In this document: positions 19,545 to 29,151 of the stretch, one piece after another | How the letters are laid out: each line of letters begins with the position of its first letter | Numbering within the stretch: position 1 is the first letter of the stretch | DNA from: Pseudomonas putida | GTDB taxonomy: Bacteria; Pseudomonadota; Gammaproteobacteria; Pseudomonadales; Pseudomonadaceae | Direction: 5' to 3' | DNA length: 64,000 nucleotides | NCBI RefSeq assembly: GCF_004357765.1 | Contig: NZ_SMTE01000002.1 | Span: 62,001-126,000 of the forward strand | Notes under the pieces: generated by a model | Database searches by the model: none | The model's input: the letters and a program-made list of their open reading frames with translations, nothing else | What the model was told of the DNA's origin: nothing | Translations under genes and position numbers: made by a program

Positions 19545-20862
19545 GGTGCTCCGTCGGCAGGTCGAGCATTGCGCCTGCCTCGTTCAAGGTGAGGTCGGTG
19601 CCGCGCAGGGCACCCAGGCCCGGCAGGTGCGCGTCACGCTGATAGAGGTCGTAGCGCCCGGGTGCACGGGCCAGCAAGGTGACCGGAGCGACATGGGCCA
19701 AGGCGCAAGACCGGGCGCAACCGGACAAGTGCACGCTGGCTGGCCCGCCGCGATGCAGCAAGGCGGCGAGGGCAACGGCGTCGGTCTTGGTTTCGGCATT
19801 GGCCTTGGCGCAGCCGGGGCTGCCGGTGCAGGCGACCATACGGGCCAAGGGCTCATGGATGTGGCACAGCAGTCCGAGGCCGGCAAGCTCGGACCGGGCC
19901 TGGTCGAGGCGCGCTGGCAGCAGGTTGGGCAATAGCAGGCTTTGCCAGGGGCTGATCCGCAAGCTGCCATCGCCCCACTGCCGGGCGATGCGCGCTGCGC
20001 CGCGCAGCATGGCAGGTGTCAACCGACCCAGCGGCGGCGCGACGCCCAGGGCCAGGCCCTGCTGTTGTACCACCGTTCCCAGCCACGCAGTGCAAGTGGT
20101 CGCACGCCGCCACCGGAGTACGGCGGCATCGCGTCGGATAGCCAGCCCCAACCCATCGACGAAGGCCTGCGTCGGAATCTGTTCGAGTAGCTGACGCATG
20201 CGCCCCTGCTGGGGAGTGGCCAGGTCGAGGAAGCGCTCCAGCACAGCCCGCACCAGGGCCAGGCCTTGCTCCAGCGGCACCGCACCGAGCGGCGCGTCGC
20301 TGGGGCATCCGGCCAGGCCGAAAGCCAGCCAGGTTCGCTGCTCCAGGCCCAGCACCGAAAGCCATAGGTCGTGGGGGTGCTCAAGCATTGCCAGGCCTTC
20401 ACCGCCATCGAGCTGGATGGCGAACTTGGCCGACAGCTCATGGAAACGCGGGGTGCCCTGAAGCAGGTCGAGGATTTGCCCGGCCAACGGCCGCACATCC
20501 GTCAGCATCATAGGGTCGAGCCCGGCCAAGGGGCTGAGCATGAGGTTGCGCACGTCATCGCTGGCCGCCTCGCGCGGGCCAAGGTCGGCGCCCAGGAGGC
20601 TTTCGATCAAACCATCGTGGTCGGCACCGATGCCACGAATTTGCAGGTTGCCGCGATTGGTCGCCTCGATCACACCACCGGCGAAGTGCTCGGCCGCTCT
20701 CGCCAGCACATCGGCCTGCTCGACCAGCAGCAGGCCGCCAGGCAGTTTGATGCGGCAGATCCCGCCGTCGCGCGCCGCGACGATGCGCCACAACCCCGGG
20801 CAGGCCGAGGGACGAGGCGAAACGGTAGGGGTATGAACCTGCTTCAAAGGGGCGTCCGGCAA
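19534..20862 (-). CDS. cobG: Precorrin-3B synthase (CobG)
   Basis: A 442-residue member of the sulfite/nitrite reductase-like family with a [4Fe-4S] cluster, using O2 to make precorrin-3B. The C-terminal cysteines (ACTGSPGCAKANAETK and LSGCARSCALAH) supply the cluster ligands. The N-terminal half-domain (GGICRIKLPGG, ATNRGNLQIRG) is typical. Its presence marks the aerobic corrin route. It is the first gene of the leftward cob operon, divergent from cobL. Confidence 0.93.
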   Translation of the reverse strand: MPDAPLKQVHTPTVSPRPSACPGLWRIVAARDGGICRIKLPGGLLLVEQADVLARAAEHFAGGVIEATNRGNLQIRGIGADHDGLIESLLGADLGPREAASDDVRNLMLSPLAGLDPMMLTDVRPLAGQILDLLQGTPRFHELSAKFAIQLDGGEGLAMLEHPHDLWLSVLGLEQRTWLAFGLAGCPSDAPLGAVPLEQGLALVRAVLERFLDLATPQQGRMRQLLEQIPTQAFVDGLGLAIRRDAAVLRWRRATTCTAWLGTVVQQQGLALGVAPPLGRLTPAMLRGAARIARQWGDGSLRISPWQSLLLPNLLPARLDQARSELAGLGLLCHIHEPLARMVACTGSPGCAKANAETKTDAVALAALLHRGGPASVHLSGCARSCALAHVAPVTLLARAPGRYDLYQRDAHLPGLGALRGTDLTLNEAGAMLDLPTEHLDD

Positions 20863-21006
20863 TCGCTGAAAATGCGCTTGAGTGTAGAAGGCGCGGTATT
20901 ATGCCTGCTTTGGCCTGTGGCATGAAAAGCCGGTGGTCGAGCATCGTCGCGATCGTGCGAAAAATTCTGGGCGCGGCACGGCCCAAAGCAATAACGGAAA
21001 ATACCC
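20863..21006. promoter_or_regulatory. Divergent cobG/cobL promoter region
   Basis: The 144-bp spacer between divergent cobG and cobL must hold both promoters. I see no convincing -35/-10 pair and no adenosylcobalamin riboswitch (too short, no B12 box). Exact sites are not assigned. Confidence 0.4.
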
Positions 21007-22218
21007 ATGGCACCCTGGCTGACAGTAGTAGGCATCGGCGAAGACGGTTTCAGTGGCCTCGGCAAACAGGCCCGGCGCGCCCTGCTGGGCGCCTCGCGGA
21101 TCGTCGGCAGCCCACGGCAACTGGCACTGCTGCCGCGCTGCGTGGGCGCACAACGCCTGGACTGGCCGACGCCATTCTCCCTCGCCCCGGTGCTGGCGCT
21201 GCGCGGCGAGCCGGTGTGCGTGCTGGCCAGCGGCGACCCGATGTTCTTCGGCGTCGGTGCCAGCCTGGCGCGCCAGGTCGCCGCCGAGGAAATGCAGGTC
21301 CTGTCGATGCCTTCGTCCTGCGCCCTGGCTGCCGCGCGCCTGGGCTGGGCGCTGCAGGACGTGCAGGTGGTCTCGCTGGTCGCCCGGCCACTGGCGGCGC
21401 TCAACGCTCACCTTTACAGCGGCATGCGCCTGCTGGTGCTGAGCAACGATGGCGATAGCCCTGCCGCCATCGCCGCGTTGCTGCGCGAACGTGGCTTTGG
21501 CCCTAGTCGCCTGCAGGTGCTGGAGCACCTCGGCGGTAACGCCGAGCGGCAACTGTCGGGCACTGCCGACGACTGGCCGTACCCGCAGGTTGCCGCTCTC
21601 AACATCGTCGCCATCGAGTGCCAGGCCGGCGCCGATGCACCCCAGTTGTCGCGGCTCGCCGGCCTCCCTGATGACGCGTTCCGCCATGACGGCCAACTGA
21701 CCAAACGCGACGTGCGCGCCATCACCCTGGCCCGCCTGGCGCCACAGCCCGGCCAGTTGCTGTGGGACGTGGGGGCGGGTAGTGGCTCGATTGGCATCGA
21801 ATGGATGCGTGCGCACCCGGCCTGCCGCGCGCTGGCGATCGAAGCCGACGAGGGCCGCCAGGGGTTGATCGAGCTTAACCGCGACGCCCTTGGCGTACCC
21901 GGCCTGCAGCTAGTGCGCGGCAAGGCTCCGCAAGCCTTGACCGGCCTCGAGCAGCCCGATGCCATCTTCATCGGCGGCGGCGTGACCGCTGACGGCGTAC
22001 TGGCGCTGTGCTGGGAGCGCCTGCGCCCCGGTGGGCGTCTGGTGGCCAATGCGGTCACGCTGCAGAGCGAAATGGCCTTGGCGCAGTTTCGCCAGCAGCA
22101 TGGCGGCGAACTGACCCGCCTGCACGTTGCCCACGCCCAGCCCCTGGGTGCCTTCGACACTTGGCGCCAGGCGTTGCCGATCACCTTGCTGGACGTGGTG
22201 AAGCCGGCCGATGCGTGA
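21007..22218 (+). CDS. cobL: Precorrin-6Y C5,15-methyltransferase (CbiE-CbiT fusion)
   Basis: A 403-residue bifunctional enzyme. Residues 1-200 form the CbiE-type tetrapyrrole methylase ([31 protein letters not shown]). Residues 215-400 form the CbiT-type class I methyltransferase with [14 protein letters not shown] near residues 253-266. It methylates C5 and C15 and decarboxylates precorrin-6Y. It overlaps cbiD by 8 bp. Confidence 0.94.
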   Translation: MAPWLTVVGIGEDGFSGLGKQARRALLGASRIVGSPRQLALLPRCVGAQRLDWPTPFSLAPVLALRGEPVCVLASGDPMFFGVGASLARQVAAEEMQVLSMPSSCALAAARLGWALQDVQVVSLVARPLAALNAHLYSGMRLLVLSNDGDSPAAIAALLRERGFGPSRLQVLEHLGGNAERQLSGTADDWPYPQVAALNIVAIECQAGADAPQLSRLAGLPDDAFRHDGQLTKRDVRAITLARLAPQPGQLLWDVGAGSGSIGIEWMRAHPACRALAIEADEGRQGLIELNRDALGVPGLQLVRGKAPQALTGLEQPDAIFIGGGVTADGVLALCWERLRPGGRLVANAVTLQSEMALAQFRQQHGGELTRLHVAHAQPLGAFDTWRQALPITLLDVVKPADA

Positions 22219-23305
22219 AGAGACCCACGAACAGCCCGCCCCGCTGCGTAGCGGCCTGACCACCGGTAGCTGCGCCACCGCCACCAGTCTGGCGGCGGCG
22301 CACTTGCTGTTGACCGGCCAGAGTACCGATGCGGTGAACATCACCTTGCCCAAGGGCAAGATCGTGCAGATGCGCCTGGAGTTCTGCCGGCGCAATGGCG
22401 AGCGCGCCGAGGCCGGCACGCTCAAGGACGCCGGCGACGATCCGGATGTCACCCACGGCGCCCTGCTCTACAGCCAGGTGCGCCTGCTGGATGAGCCCGG
22501 CGTCCGCTTCGTCGCAGGCGCAGGGGTCGGCACCGTTACCCGCCCGGGCTTGGTGCTCGCCGTGGGCGAGCCGGCGATCAACCCGGTCCCCCGGCGCATG
22601 ATCAGCGAACATCTGCAACAACTGGCCGAGGTCTGCAGCTACGTGGGCGGTTTCGAGGTCACGGTGAATGTGCAAGACGGCGAGCAGTTGGCCTTGAAAA
22701 CCATGAACCCACGCCTGGGCATTCTCGGCGGCCTGTCGATTCTCGGCACCAGCGGCATCGTCCGGCCATTCTCCTGCTCGGCGTACATCGCCTCGATCCA
22801 CCAGGGCATCGACGTCGCCCACACCAACGGCTACAGCCACATCGCCGCGTGCACCGGCAATGCCAGCGAAGACTGCATGCGCCGAGTGTATGGGCTACCG
22901 GAAATCGCCTTGATCGAGATGGGCGATTTCGTTGGTGCGGTACTCAAGCACCTGCGCAAGGTACCGGTGGCGCGCCTGAGCCTCTGCGGAGGCTTCGGCA
23001 AGATCAGCAAGCTGGCCGCGGGGCACATGGACCTGCACAGCCGCCACTCGAGCATCGACCTGCCGCAACTGGCCGGCTGGGCCGCCGATATCGGTGCCGA
23101 CGCCGAGTTGCAGGCGGCCATCGTCGCCGCCAACACCAGCCAGCAGGCCCTGGCCCACGCCCATGCCGCCGGTATCGCCCTGGGCGATGCGGTGTGCGCC
23201 CACGCGCTTGCGTTCGCCCGCAGTGTGGTGCCGGCGCAAGTCCAGGTCGAAGTCTTCGCCATCGACCGACAAGGTGGCATCGTCGGCAAGGCAGGTGTGC
23301 GATGA
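22211..23305 (+). CDS. cbiD: CbiD, cobalt-precorrin-5B C1-methyltransferase
   Basis: A 364-residue CbiD family protein with the signature [17 protein letters not shown] at residues 14-30 and [18 protein letters not shown] near residue 260. CbiD belongs to the anaerobic (cobalt-early) route, yet it sits here beside the aerobic oxygenase CobG. In pseudomonads it presumably takes the place of CobF. It overlaps cobL and cobK, so it is in one operon with both. Confidence 0.92.
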   Translation: MREETHEQPAPLRSGLTTGSCATATSLAAAHLLLTGQSTDAVNITLPKGKIVQMRLEFCRRNGERAEAGTLKDAGDDPDVTHGALLYSQVRLLDEPGVRFVAGAGVGTVTRPGLVLAVGEPAINPVPRRMISEHLQQLAEVCSYVGGFEVTVNVQDGEQLALKTMNPRLGILGGLSILGTSGIVRPFSCSAYIASIHQGIDVAHTNGYSHIAACTGNASEDCMRRVYGLPEIALIEMGDFVGAVLKHLRKVPVARLSLCGGFGKISKLAAGHMDLHSRHSSIDLPQLAGWAADIGADAELQAAIVAANTSQQALAHAHAAGIALGDAVCAHALAFARSVVPAQVQVEVFAIDRQGGIVGKAGVR

Positions 23306-24024
23306 GTCGTCGAATCCTGCTGCTCGGCGGCATCACCGAAGCCCTGGCCATCGCTCGCCAGCTGGGTCCCGAGCACGTCTACAGCCTGGCTGGCATCGGT
23401 CGCGTGCCGCAGGACCTGGCCTGCCAGGTACGGGTCGGAGGCTACGGCGGCGCTGACGGCCTGGCCACCTATCTGCGCGAGGCTGGCATCACCTTGCTGG
23501 TCGACGCCACTCACCCTTACGCGGCGCAGATCAGCCGCAACGCCGCCGAGGCCGCAGCTGTCGTCGGTATTCCCTGCTGGGCCCTGCGTCGCCCGGCCTG
23601 GCAGAGCCAAGCGGGCGACGACTGGCGCGAAGTGGCGGACTGGCCGGCGCTGGTCGAGGCGCTCCGGCCCTTCAAGCGCCCGTTGTTCACCCTTGGCCGT
23701 GAGCCGCTGCAACATCTGGACGAGATCCCTTCCGGGCAATTCTGGACCTTGCGGGCCTTGGAGGCCTGCGCCGGTAATTCACGTTGCGAAGTGATCGCGG
23801 CACGTGGGCCGTTTCGCCTCGAAGACGAGCGAGCATTGTTCGAGCGCCGCGCTATCGATGTACTGGTGAGCAAGAACAGCGGCAGCGTCGCCACCGAGCC
23901 GAAGCTCGACGTGGCGCGCGAACGCGGGGTGCCGGTGCTGATCCTCCAGCGCCCGTCCCTGCCGACAGTGGACCGGACGTTCGCGGTGGCCGCGCAATTG
24001 GTCGCGGCGCTGGAAAGTACTTAG
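23302..24024 (+). CDS. cobK: Precorrin-6A reductase
   Basis: A 240-residue NADPH-dependent CobK/CbiJ reductase. The N-terminus [18 protein letters not shown], the [11 protein letters not shown] motif near residue 75 and [16 protein letters not shown] near the C-terminus are family hallmarks. ATG 23302 overlaps the cbiD stop by 4 bp (ATGA). The frame is open far upstream, but inside cbiD. It is the last gene of the rightward cob operon. Confidence 0.93.
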   Translation: MSRRILLLGGITEALAIARQLGPEHVYSLAGIGRVPQDLACQVRVGGYGGADGLATYLREAGITLLVDATHPYAAQISRNAAEAAAVVGIPCWALRRPAWQSQAGDDWREVADWPALVEALRPFKRPLFTLGREPLQHLDEIPSGQFWTLRALEACAGNSRCEVIAARGPFRLEDERALFERRAIDVLVSKNSGSVATEPKLDVARERGVPVLILQRPSLPTVDRTFAVAAQLVAALEST

Positions 24025-24137
24025 GCCTCCAATCGACATTTCCTTCACGCTTTTGCGCCGATTCCACGCCCCTGCGCGCTAGAGAGACGCCGTCTTGCGG
24101 TAAACTCGTGCTCCCCTCCTCGGAAGGCGTCCTTCAT

Positions 24138-24575
24138 ATGGAAATGCAATGGTGGATCTGGCTGGTCTTCGGCATCGGTCTGATCCTGCTCGAACTGGTG
24201 CTGCCCACATTCTTCATCATCTGGTTCGGTATCGGTGCCGTGCTGGTCTCGCTCATCGCGCTGGCCAGCCCTGCCGTGCAACTGGACATGCAGATCCTGA
24301 TGTGGGTGCTGTTCTCCTCGGCCACCACTGCCCTCTGGTTCAAGGTATTCCGCCGCAAGACGCCGGACGTGCGCTGGACCGCCGACAGCGTGATCGGTGA
24401 GGTCGGCCTGCTGACCGCGAGCGTCTCGCAGTTCCAGAAAGGGCGGGTTCGCTTCCAGAAACCGATCCTCGGCAACGAGGAGTGGACCTGCGTCGCCGAT
24501 AGCGACATCCCCGCCGGCGAGCGCGTGCGTCTCGTCGCCATCGAAGGCAACACCGCCCGGGTCGTTCGCGCCTGA
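24138..24575 (+). CDS. NfeD family membrane protein
   Basis: A 145-residue short NfeD (NfeD1b type). Two or three hydrophobic helices (residues 5-75, for example IWLVFGIGLILLELVLPTFF) precede a C-terminal OB-fold domain (ADSVIGEVGLLTAS, GEEWTC-like region, GNTARVVRA). ATG 24138 gives the normal N-terminus MEMQWWIWLVFG. NfeD proteins partner with SPFH proteins, and one follows 39 bp downstream. Confidence 0.88.
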   Translation: MEMQWWIWLVFGIGLILLELVLPTFFIIWFGIGAVLVSLIALASPAVQLDMQILMWVLFSSATTALWFKVFRRKTPDVRWTADSVIGEVGLLTASVSQFQKGRVRFQKPILGNEEWTCVADSDIPAGERVRLVAIEGNTARVVRA

Positions 24576-24614
24576 CGCTCGCCCGAACGCCCGCATTAAA
24601 AGGAACTTAGCATC

Positions 24615-25469
24615 ATGACCAGTCTCATCGTCGTCGGCGCTCTCGCCCTGTTCGTACTGATCACCGTGTTCAAGGGTGTACGCATCGTGCCCCAGGGCGA
24701 AGAGTGGATCGTCGAGCGCCTGGGTCGCTACCACAGCACCCTCAAGCCCGGCCTGAACATCGTCATCCCGTACATGGACGTAGTTGCCTACCGCCTGCCG
24801 ACCAAGGACATCATTCTCGATGTGCAGGAGCAGGAAATCATCACCCGCGACAACGCGGTGATCGTCGCCAATGCCCTGTGCTTCGCCAAGGTCGTCGATC
24901 CGCAGAAAGCCTCCTACGGCGTTCAAAATTTCTCCTTCGCCGTCACCAGCCTCACCATGACCTCGCTGCGTGCCATCGTCGGCGCCATGGACCTCGACGA
25001 AGCGCTGTCCAGCCGCGAGCAAATCAAGGCGCGCCTGCGCGAGGCGATGTCCGAGCAAACCGAAGACTGGGGGGTGACCGTGCGCTCGGTGGAAATCCAG
25101 GACATCAAGCCTTCGCAGAACATGCAGGCGGCCATGGAGCGCCAGGCAGCAGCCGAACGCGAGCGAAAAGCCGACGTCACCCGCGCCGAAGGCGCCAAGC
25201 AGGCCGCGATCCTCGAAGCCGAGGCGCGGTTGCAATCGGCCAAGCTCGACGCTGAAGCGCAGATCAACCTGGCCGAGGCCTCGGCACGGGCGATTTCCCT
25301 GGTCAAGGAAGCCGTGGGTAACGAGACGGTGCCTGCCATGTACCTGCTGGGCGAGCGCTATGTCGGGGCCATGGAAAACCTGGCCAGCAGCGACAACGCC
25401 AAGGTGGTGGTGCTGCCGGCCGATCTGCAGGAGACCGTGCGTGGGCTGATGGGTCGCAGCAAGGTCTGA
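24615..25469 (+). CDS. SPFH/stomatin-like (paraslipin, QmcA-type) protein
   Basis: A 284-residue protein with an N-terminal membrane anchor (residues 3-20), an SPFH/band-7 domain (VPQGEEWIVERLGRYHSTLK, residues 28-190) and an Ala/Glu-rich coiled coil (residues 165-225). It ends with the conserved stomatin tail. It likely forms large membrane-bound rings with the upstream NfeD protein and may organise membrane microdomains or protease access. A good aaaaggaac site precedes the ATG. Confidence 0.9.
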   Translation: MTSLIVVGALALFVLITVFKGVRIVPQGEEWIVERLGRYHSTLKPGLNIVIPYMDVVAYRLPTKDIILDVQEQEIITRDNAVIVANALCFAKVVDPQKASYGVQNFSFAVTSLTMTSLRAIVGAMDLDEALSSREQIKARLREAMSEQTEDWGVTVRSVEIQDIKPSQNMQAAMERQAAAERERKADVTRAEGAKQAAILEAEARLQSAKLDAEAQINLAEASARAISLVKEAVGNETVPAMYLLGERYVGAMENLASSDNAKVVVLPADLQETVRGLMGRSKV

Positions 25470-25570
25470 CATTGGCGTGAGCCGCCCGACTGCGTCACTT
25501 CACCGCACCTGATCTTTTTACCTATACTCCGACTTACAATACCGCCCACGATTCCTGACCGGATCTCTCC

Positions 25571-25960
25571 ATGCCCCCACGTCGGCACATCGCCTGGATA
25601 GCCTGCCTAGCAGTGCTGTTCAACCTGCTGGCCATGCCGCTGTCTACTGCCGCGCCCAAGGGCCCGGCCGAGCAGCTGCTGTGGGGGGCGTTCTGTTCCA
25701 GCGTGGCCGGCAAGGCCAAGGTCGACGTTCAGGCTCTGGCCAAGATCGACCTCGGTACGCAAAGCGACGACCATTCGAACATGCAGCATTGCTGGTGCTG
25801 TTCCGGCGGTTCGCCATTGCTGGCCTTGCCGGGCTACCCGCCGCAGCTGCACAACCCGCCCACACAGCTGGCCGGGCACCTGTCGCTACTTGCCAAGCAT
25901 CAACCGACGCCGCGCCAGCTATGGCCGGCGCTCAATCCCCGTGCCTCTCCGCTGACCTGA
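25571..25960 (+). CDS. DUF2946 family exported protein
   Basis: A 129-residue protein with a signal peptide or anchor (residues 8-28, ACLAVLFNLLAMPLSTAA) and the metal-ligand-like cluster HSNMQHCWCCSGG near residues 68-80, typical of DUF2946. It starts a five-gene run with copper-linked products, so a periplasmic copper role is likely but unproven. The start is the only upstream ATG that keeps the signal peptide. Confidence 0.75.
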   Translation: MPPRRHIAWIACLAVLFNLLAMPLSTAAPKGPAEQLLWGAFCSSVAGKAKVDVQALAKIDLGTQSDDHSNMQHCWCCSGGSPLLALPGYPPQLHNPPTQLAGHLSLLAKHQPTPRQLWPALNPRASPLT

Positions 25961-26009
25961 GTTCATCGCGCTGACCGCCTGAAACCGAACGCAACGGAGA
26001 TTCATCCCC

Positions 26010-26495
26010 ATGCTCAAGCATGCTCTCGTACTGGCCGCCCTGCTGCTGCCTGGCGCCTACGCCAATGCCCATGAATACACTGTGGGCGACCTGCACATCG
26101 CCCACCCATGGTCGCTGCAACTGCCACCGAACGCGCCCAATGTCGCCGCGTACTTCATCGTGCACAACAACGGCAAGGCCGATGATCGACTGCTGTCGGT
26201 CGACAGCCCGATCAGCGACGACGTCCAGTTGCACGAACATGCCCAGGCCGCCAGCGGCGCGATGCAGATGCGCCAGGTCGCCGACGTGACGGTGCCTGCC
26301 GGCAAGGACCTGACCTTCGCCCCCAGCGCCTACCACGTGATGCTCCTGCAACCCAAGGACCGCAGCCTGCTCAGCGAGGGCAAACGCTTTCCGCTGACCC
26401 TGCATTTCGAAAAGGCCGGCGATATCACCGTCGAGGTCGCCGTGCAAAAACAGCCGCCTGGCGACCAGCCAGCGGTGCACGAGCACGCCCACTGA
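26010..26495 (+). CDS. PCu(A)C family copper chaperone
   Basis: A 161-residue periplasmic protein. A signal peptide (residues 1-20, LLLPGAYANA) is followed by a DUF461/PCu(A)C cupredoxin-like domain with ligands arranged as HEH..M.M and HVM (SAYHVMLLQPK). A His-rich tail (HEHAH) ends the protein. PCu(A)C proteins bind Cu(I) and deliver it to cytochrome oxidase. A cggag site precedes the ATG. It lies between two DUF2946 genes. Confidence 0.88.
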   Translation: MLKHALVLAALLLPGAYANAHEYTVGDLHIAHPWSLQLPPNAPNVAAYFIVHNNGKADDRLLSVDSPISDDVQLHEHAQAASGAMQMRQVADVTVPAGKDLTFAPSAYHVMLLQPKDRSLLSEGKRFPLTLHFEKAGDITVEVAVQKQPPGDQPAVHEHAH

Positions 26496-26515
26496 GCCTT
26501 TGACAGGCATAAGCC

Positions 26516-26959
26516 ATGAGCTTGCCACGCCAGCGCTCACGCCACGCCACTCGCCCTGAACGCGCACGCACCAGGGGGAGCTGGCTGAGCCTGTTCGCCA
26601 TGTGGATGATCTTCATCGGCCCGCTGGTTTCCCAGTCGATGCCGATGCAGCATCACGCCGGTATGAACATGCCGATGGACATGAGCATGCCGATCAGCAT
26701 GGCCATGCCCCACGAGCACGCGGCGGACCACCATCATGGCCACGGCAACGATGGCCAGTTGCATGTGATGTGGGAGAAGTGCGGTTATTGCAGCCTGCTG
26801 TTCAACTGCCCCGCTTTACCCCAGACCCTCAGCCCGCTCAGCGCGGGTAGCACCGAACCCTGCGCCCTGCGTCCCACGCCAGCGCTCCAGGGCCATGCCC
26901 GGCAGGCCGTGTTCCCTGGCGCCCGCAGCCGCGCGCCGCCCCTTTCGATCGTCGTCTGA
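26516..26959 (+). CDS. DUF2946 family protein with Met/His-rich segment
   Basis: A 147-residue protein with an N-terminal hydrophobic segment (SLFAMWMIFIGPLVS, residues 24-38) and a run rich in Met and His (MPMQHHAGMNMPMDMS, HEHAADHHHGHG, residues 42-82), then CGYCSLLF (DUF2946). The Met/His content suggests Cu(I)/Cu(II) binding in the periplasm. It lies 20 bp after the PCu(A)C gene, in the same run. Confidence 0.75.
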   Translation: MSLPRQRSRHATRPERARTRGSWLSLFAMWMIFIGPLVSQSMPMQHHAGMNMPMDMSMPISMAMPHEHAADHHHGHGNDGQLHVMWEKCGYCSLLFNCPALPQTLSPLSAGSTEPCALRPTPALQGHARQAVFPGARSRAPPLSIVV

Positions 26960-27026
26960 ACCCTCCACTTGCCGCACGGAGCCCACTGGCTCCGCGCACC
27001 ACCACGACTGATCGACTGGAATCACT

Positions 27027-29093
27027 ATGTCCGGCTGTACCCCTGTATTCGCCCTGTCCCTGCGTGGGACCTTCGCCGCGTTGTGCGGCTCGCTGATCGC
27101 GCCTCTGGCCCTGGCTACCGAGCCCGGCCATGAAGGCCATGAGCAGACACCGTCCGAACTGAGCCCGACGGTGATCACCGCGCTGGCGCCAAGCTCGCCG
27201 CTGACCGTGGTCACCAACCCCAAGGATCCGCGCCAACCGGTGCCGGCCAGCGATGGCGCTGACTACCTCAAAACCATCCCGGGCTTCTCCGCCATCCGTG
27301 CCGGAGGCACCAATGGCGATCCGGTCCTGCGCGGCATGTTCGGCTCGCGCCTGAACATTCTCACCAACGGCGGCATGATGCTCGGCGCCTGCCCCAACCG
27401 CATGGACGCACCGACTTCCTACATTTCACCGGAAACCTACGACCGCCTGACCGTGATAAAAGGCCCGCAGAGTGTGATCTGGGGCCCCGGCGGCTCGGCC
27501 GGCACCATCCTCTTCGAACGCGAGCCGGAGCGCTTCGGCAGCCTTGGCAGCCGGGTCAATGCCAGCCTCCTGGCCGGCTCCAACGGCCGCTTCGACAAGG
27601 TGCTCGATGCCGCCGCCGGTAACAGCCAGGCGTACGCGCGCTTCGTCGGCAATCAGTCACGCTCCGACGACTACGAGGACGGCCACGGCGACACCGTGCC
27701 CTCACGCTGGGACAAATGGAACGGCGACGTCACCCTCGGCTGGACGCCCGACCAGGACACCCTGCTCGAACTCACCGCAGGCAAGGGCGATGGCGAAGCG
27801 CGCTACGCGGGTCGCGGTATGGACGGCGCGCAGTTCAAGCGCGAAAGCCTTGGCCTGCGTTTCGAAAAGTCCAACCTGGGCGAGGTGCTCGACAAGGTCG
27901 AGGCGCAGGTCTACTACAACTACGCCGACCATGTGATGGACAACTACAGTCTGCGCACGCCGTCAGGCACCGGCATGATGGCCGGCCCCATGGCCGCCGC
28001 CGTGGACCGCCGGACCTTGGGCGGACGCATCAAGGCCACCTGGCGTTGGGCCGACGTACAACTGATCGCTGGCCTCGACGCGCAGACCAACGAGCACCGC
28101 GCACGCAGTGCCATGGGCGTCGATACCTACAAGAACGAACCCTGGACCAAGGACGCCGACTTCCACAACTACGGTGCCTTCGGCGAACTCACCTGGTACG
28201 CCACCGGCGAGGATCGGTTGATCACCGGTCTGCGCCTGGACCGCGCCTCGGCGCGGGATTTCCGCGACGACAGCGCCACCAACGCGGACACCCGCGCCGA
28301 CACCCTGCCCAGCGGCTTCGTGCGCTACGAGCATGACCTGGCTGCCCTGCCAGCCACGACCTACGTCGGCCTTGGCCATGCCCAACGCTTCCCCGATTAC
28401 TGGGAACTGTTCTCACCGGACCAGGGCCCTGCTGGTTCGGTCAACGCCTTCGACAGCATCAAGCCGGAGAAGACCACCCAGCTCGACTTCGGCATCCAGT
28501 ACCGCGACGCGCGCCTGGAAGCCTGGGCCTCGGGTTACATCGGCCAGGTCCGCGACTACATCCTGTTCGACTACCGGACCGGGATGATGGGCATGAGCAC
28601 CACCCAAGCACAGAACATCGACGCCCGCATCATGGGCGGTGAACTGGGCACGGCCTACAAGCTGACCGAGCAATGGAAGGCCGATGCAACGCTGGCCTAT
28701 GCCTGGGGCAAGAACAGCAGCGACGGCAAGGCCCTGCCACAGATGCCACCGCTGGAAAGCCGACTGGGCCTGACCTACAGCCGCGACACCTGGAGCGCAG
28801 GTGCCCTCTGGCGGTTGGTGGCGGCGCAGAATCGTATCGCCGAAAACCAGGGCAACGTGGTCGGCAAGGACTACGACAAGAGCGCAGGGTTCGGCGTGTT
28901 CTCGCTCAACGGCGCCTACAGGATCAACAACAACCTCAAGCTCAGCGCAGGGGTCGACAACCTGTTCGACAAGACCTACGCCGAGCACCTGAACCTGGCC
29001 GGGAATGCCGGGTTCGGCTACCCGGCCACTGATCCACAGCCGGTGAACGAGCCGGGCAGGACCTTCTGGACCAAGGTCGATTTGAGCTTCTGA
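27027..29093 (+). CDS. oprC: TonB-dependent copper receptor, OprC/NosA type
   Basis: A 688-residue outer-membrane receptor. It has a signal peptide (to about residue 31), a plug domain (residues 55-170, with VLRGMFGSRLNIL) and a 22-strand barrel ending in the C-terminal Phe (KVDLSF). The plug contains ACPNRMD, giving the CxxxM pair (C122, M126) that binds copper in P. aeruginosa OprC. It should import copper across the outer membrane with TonB energy. The gene lies in the copper block between DUF2946 and PepSY genes. Confidence 0.88.
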   Translation: MSGCTPVFALSLRGTFAALCGSLIAPLALATEPGHEGHEQTPSELSPTVITALAPSSPLTVVTNPKDPRQPVPASDGADYLKTIPGFSAIRAGGTNGDPVLRGMFGSRLNILTNGGMMLGACPNRMDAPTSYISPETYDRLTVIKGPQSVIWGPGGSAGTILFEREPERFGSLGSRVNASLLAGSNGRFDKVLDAAAGNSQAYARFVGNQSRSDDYEDGHGDTVPSRWDKWNGDVTLGWTPDQDTLLELTAGKGDGEARYAGRGMDGAQFKRESLGLRFEKSNLGEVLDKVEAQVYYNYADHVMDNYSLRTPSGTGMMAGPMAAAVDRRTLGGRIKATWRWADVQLIAGLDAQTNEHRARSAMGVDTYKNEPWTKDADFHNYGAFGELTWYATGEDRLITGLRLDRASARDFRDDSATNADTRADTLPSGFVRYEHDLAALPATTYVGLGHAQRFPDYWELFSPDQGPAGSVNAFDSIKPEKTTQLDFGIQYRDARLEAWASGYIGQVRDYILFDYRTGMMGMSTTQAQNIDARIMGGELGTAYKLTEQWKADATLAYAWGKNSSDGKALPQMPPLESRLGLTYSRDTWSAGALWRLVAAQNRIAENQGNVVGKDYDKSAGFGVFSLNGAYRINNNLKLSAGVDNLFDKTYAEHLNLAGNAGFGYPATDPQPVNEPGRTFWTKVDLSF

Positions 29094-29151
29094 CAACAAC
29101 GACGGGCGCGTCCGTGGCCGCGCCCCTTAGCTGGTCAAACAGGAGGTTCCC

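Noticed and set aside
20863-21006. Cobalamin riboswitch in the cobG-cobL spacer
   Set aside because: The spacer is too short and I see no B12 box; control must be by other means.
22849-23301. Upstream extension of the cobK frame by about 150 codons
   Set aside because: It lies inside cbiD in another frame; the CobK N-terminus at 23302 is canonical.
24045-25472. 475-codon frame antisense to the NfeD and SPFH genes
   Set aside because: It covers two well-supported genes and shows only shadow composition (His/Asp-rich).
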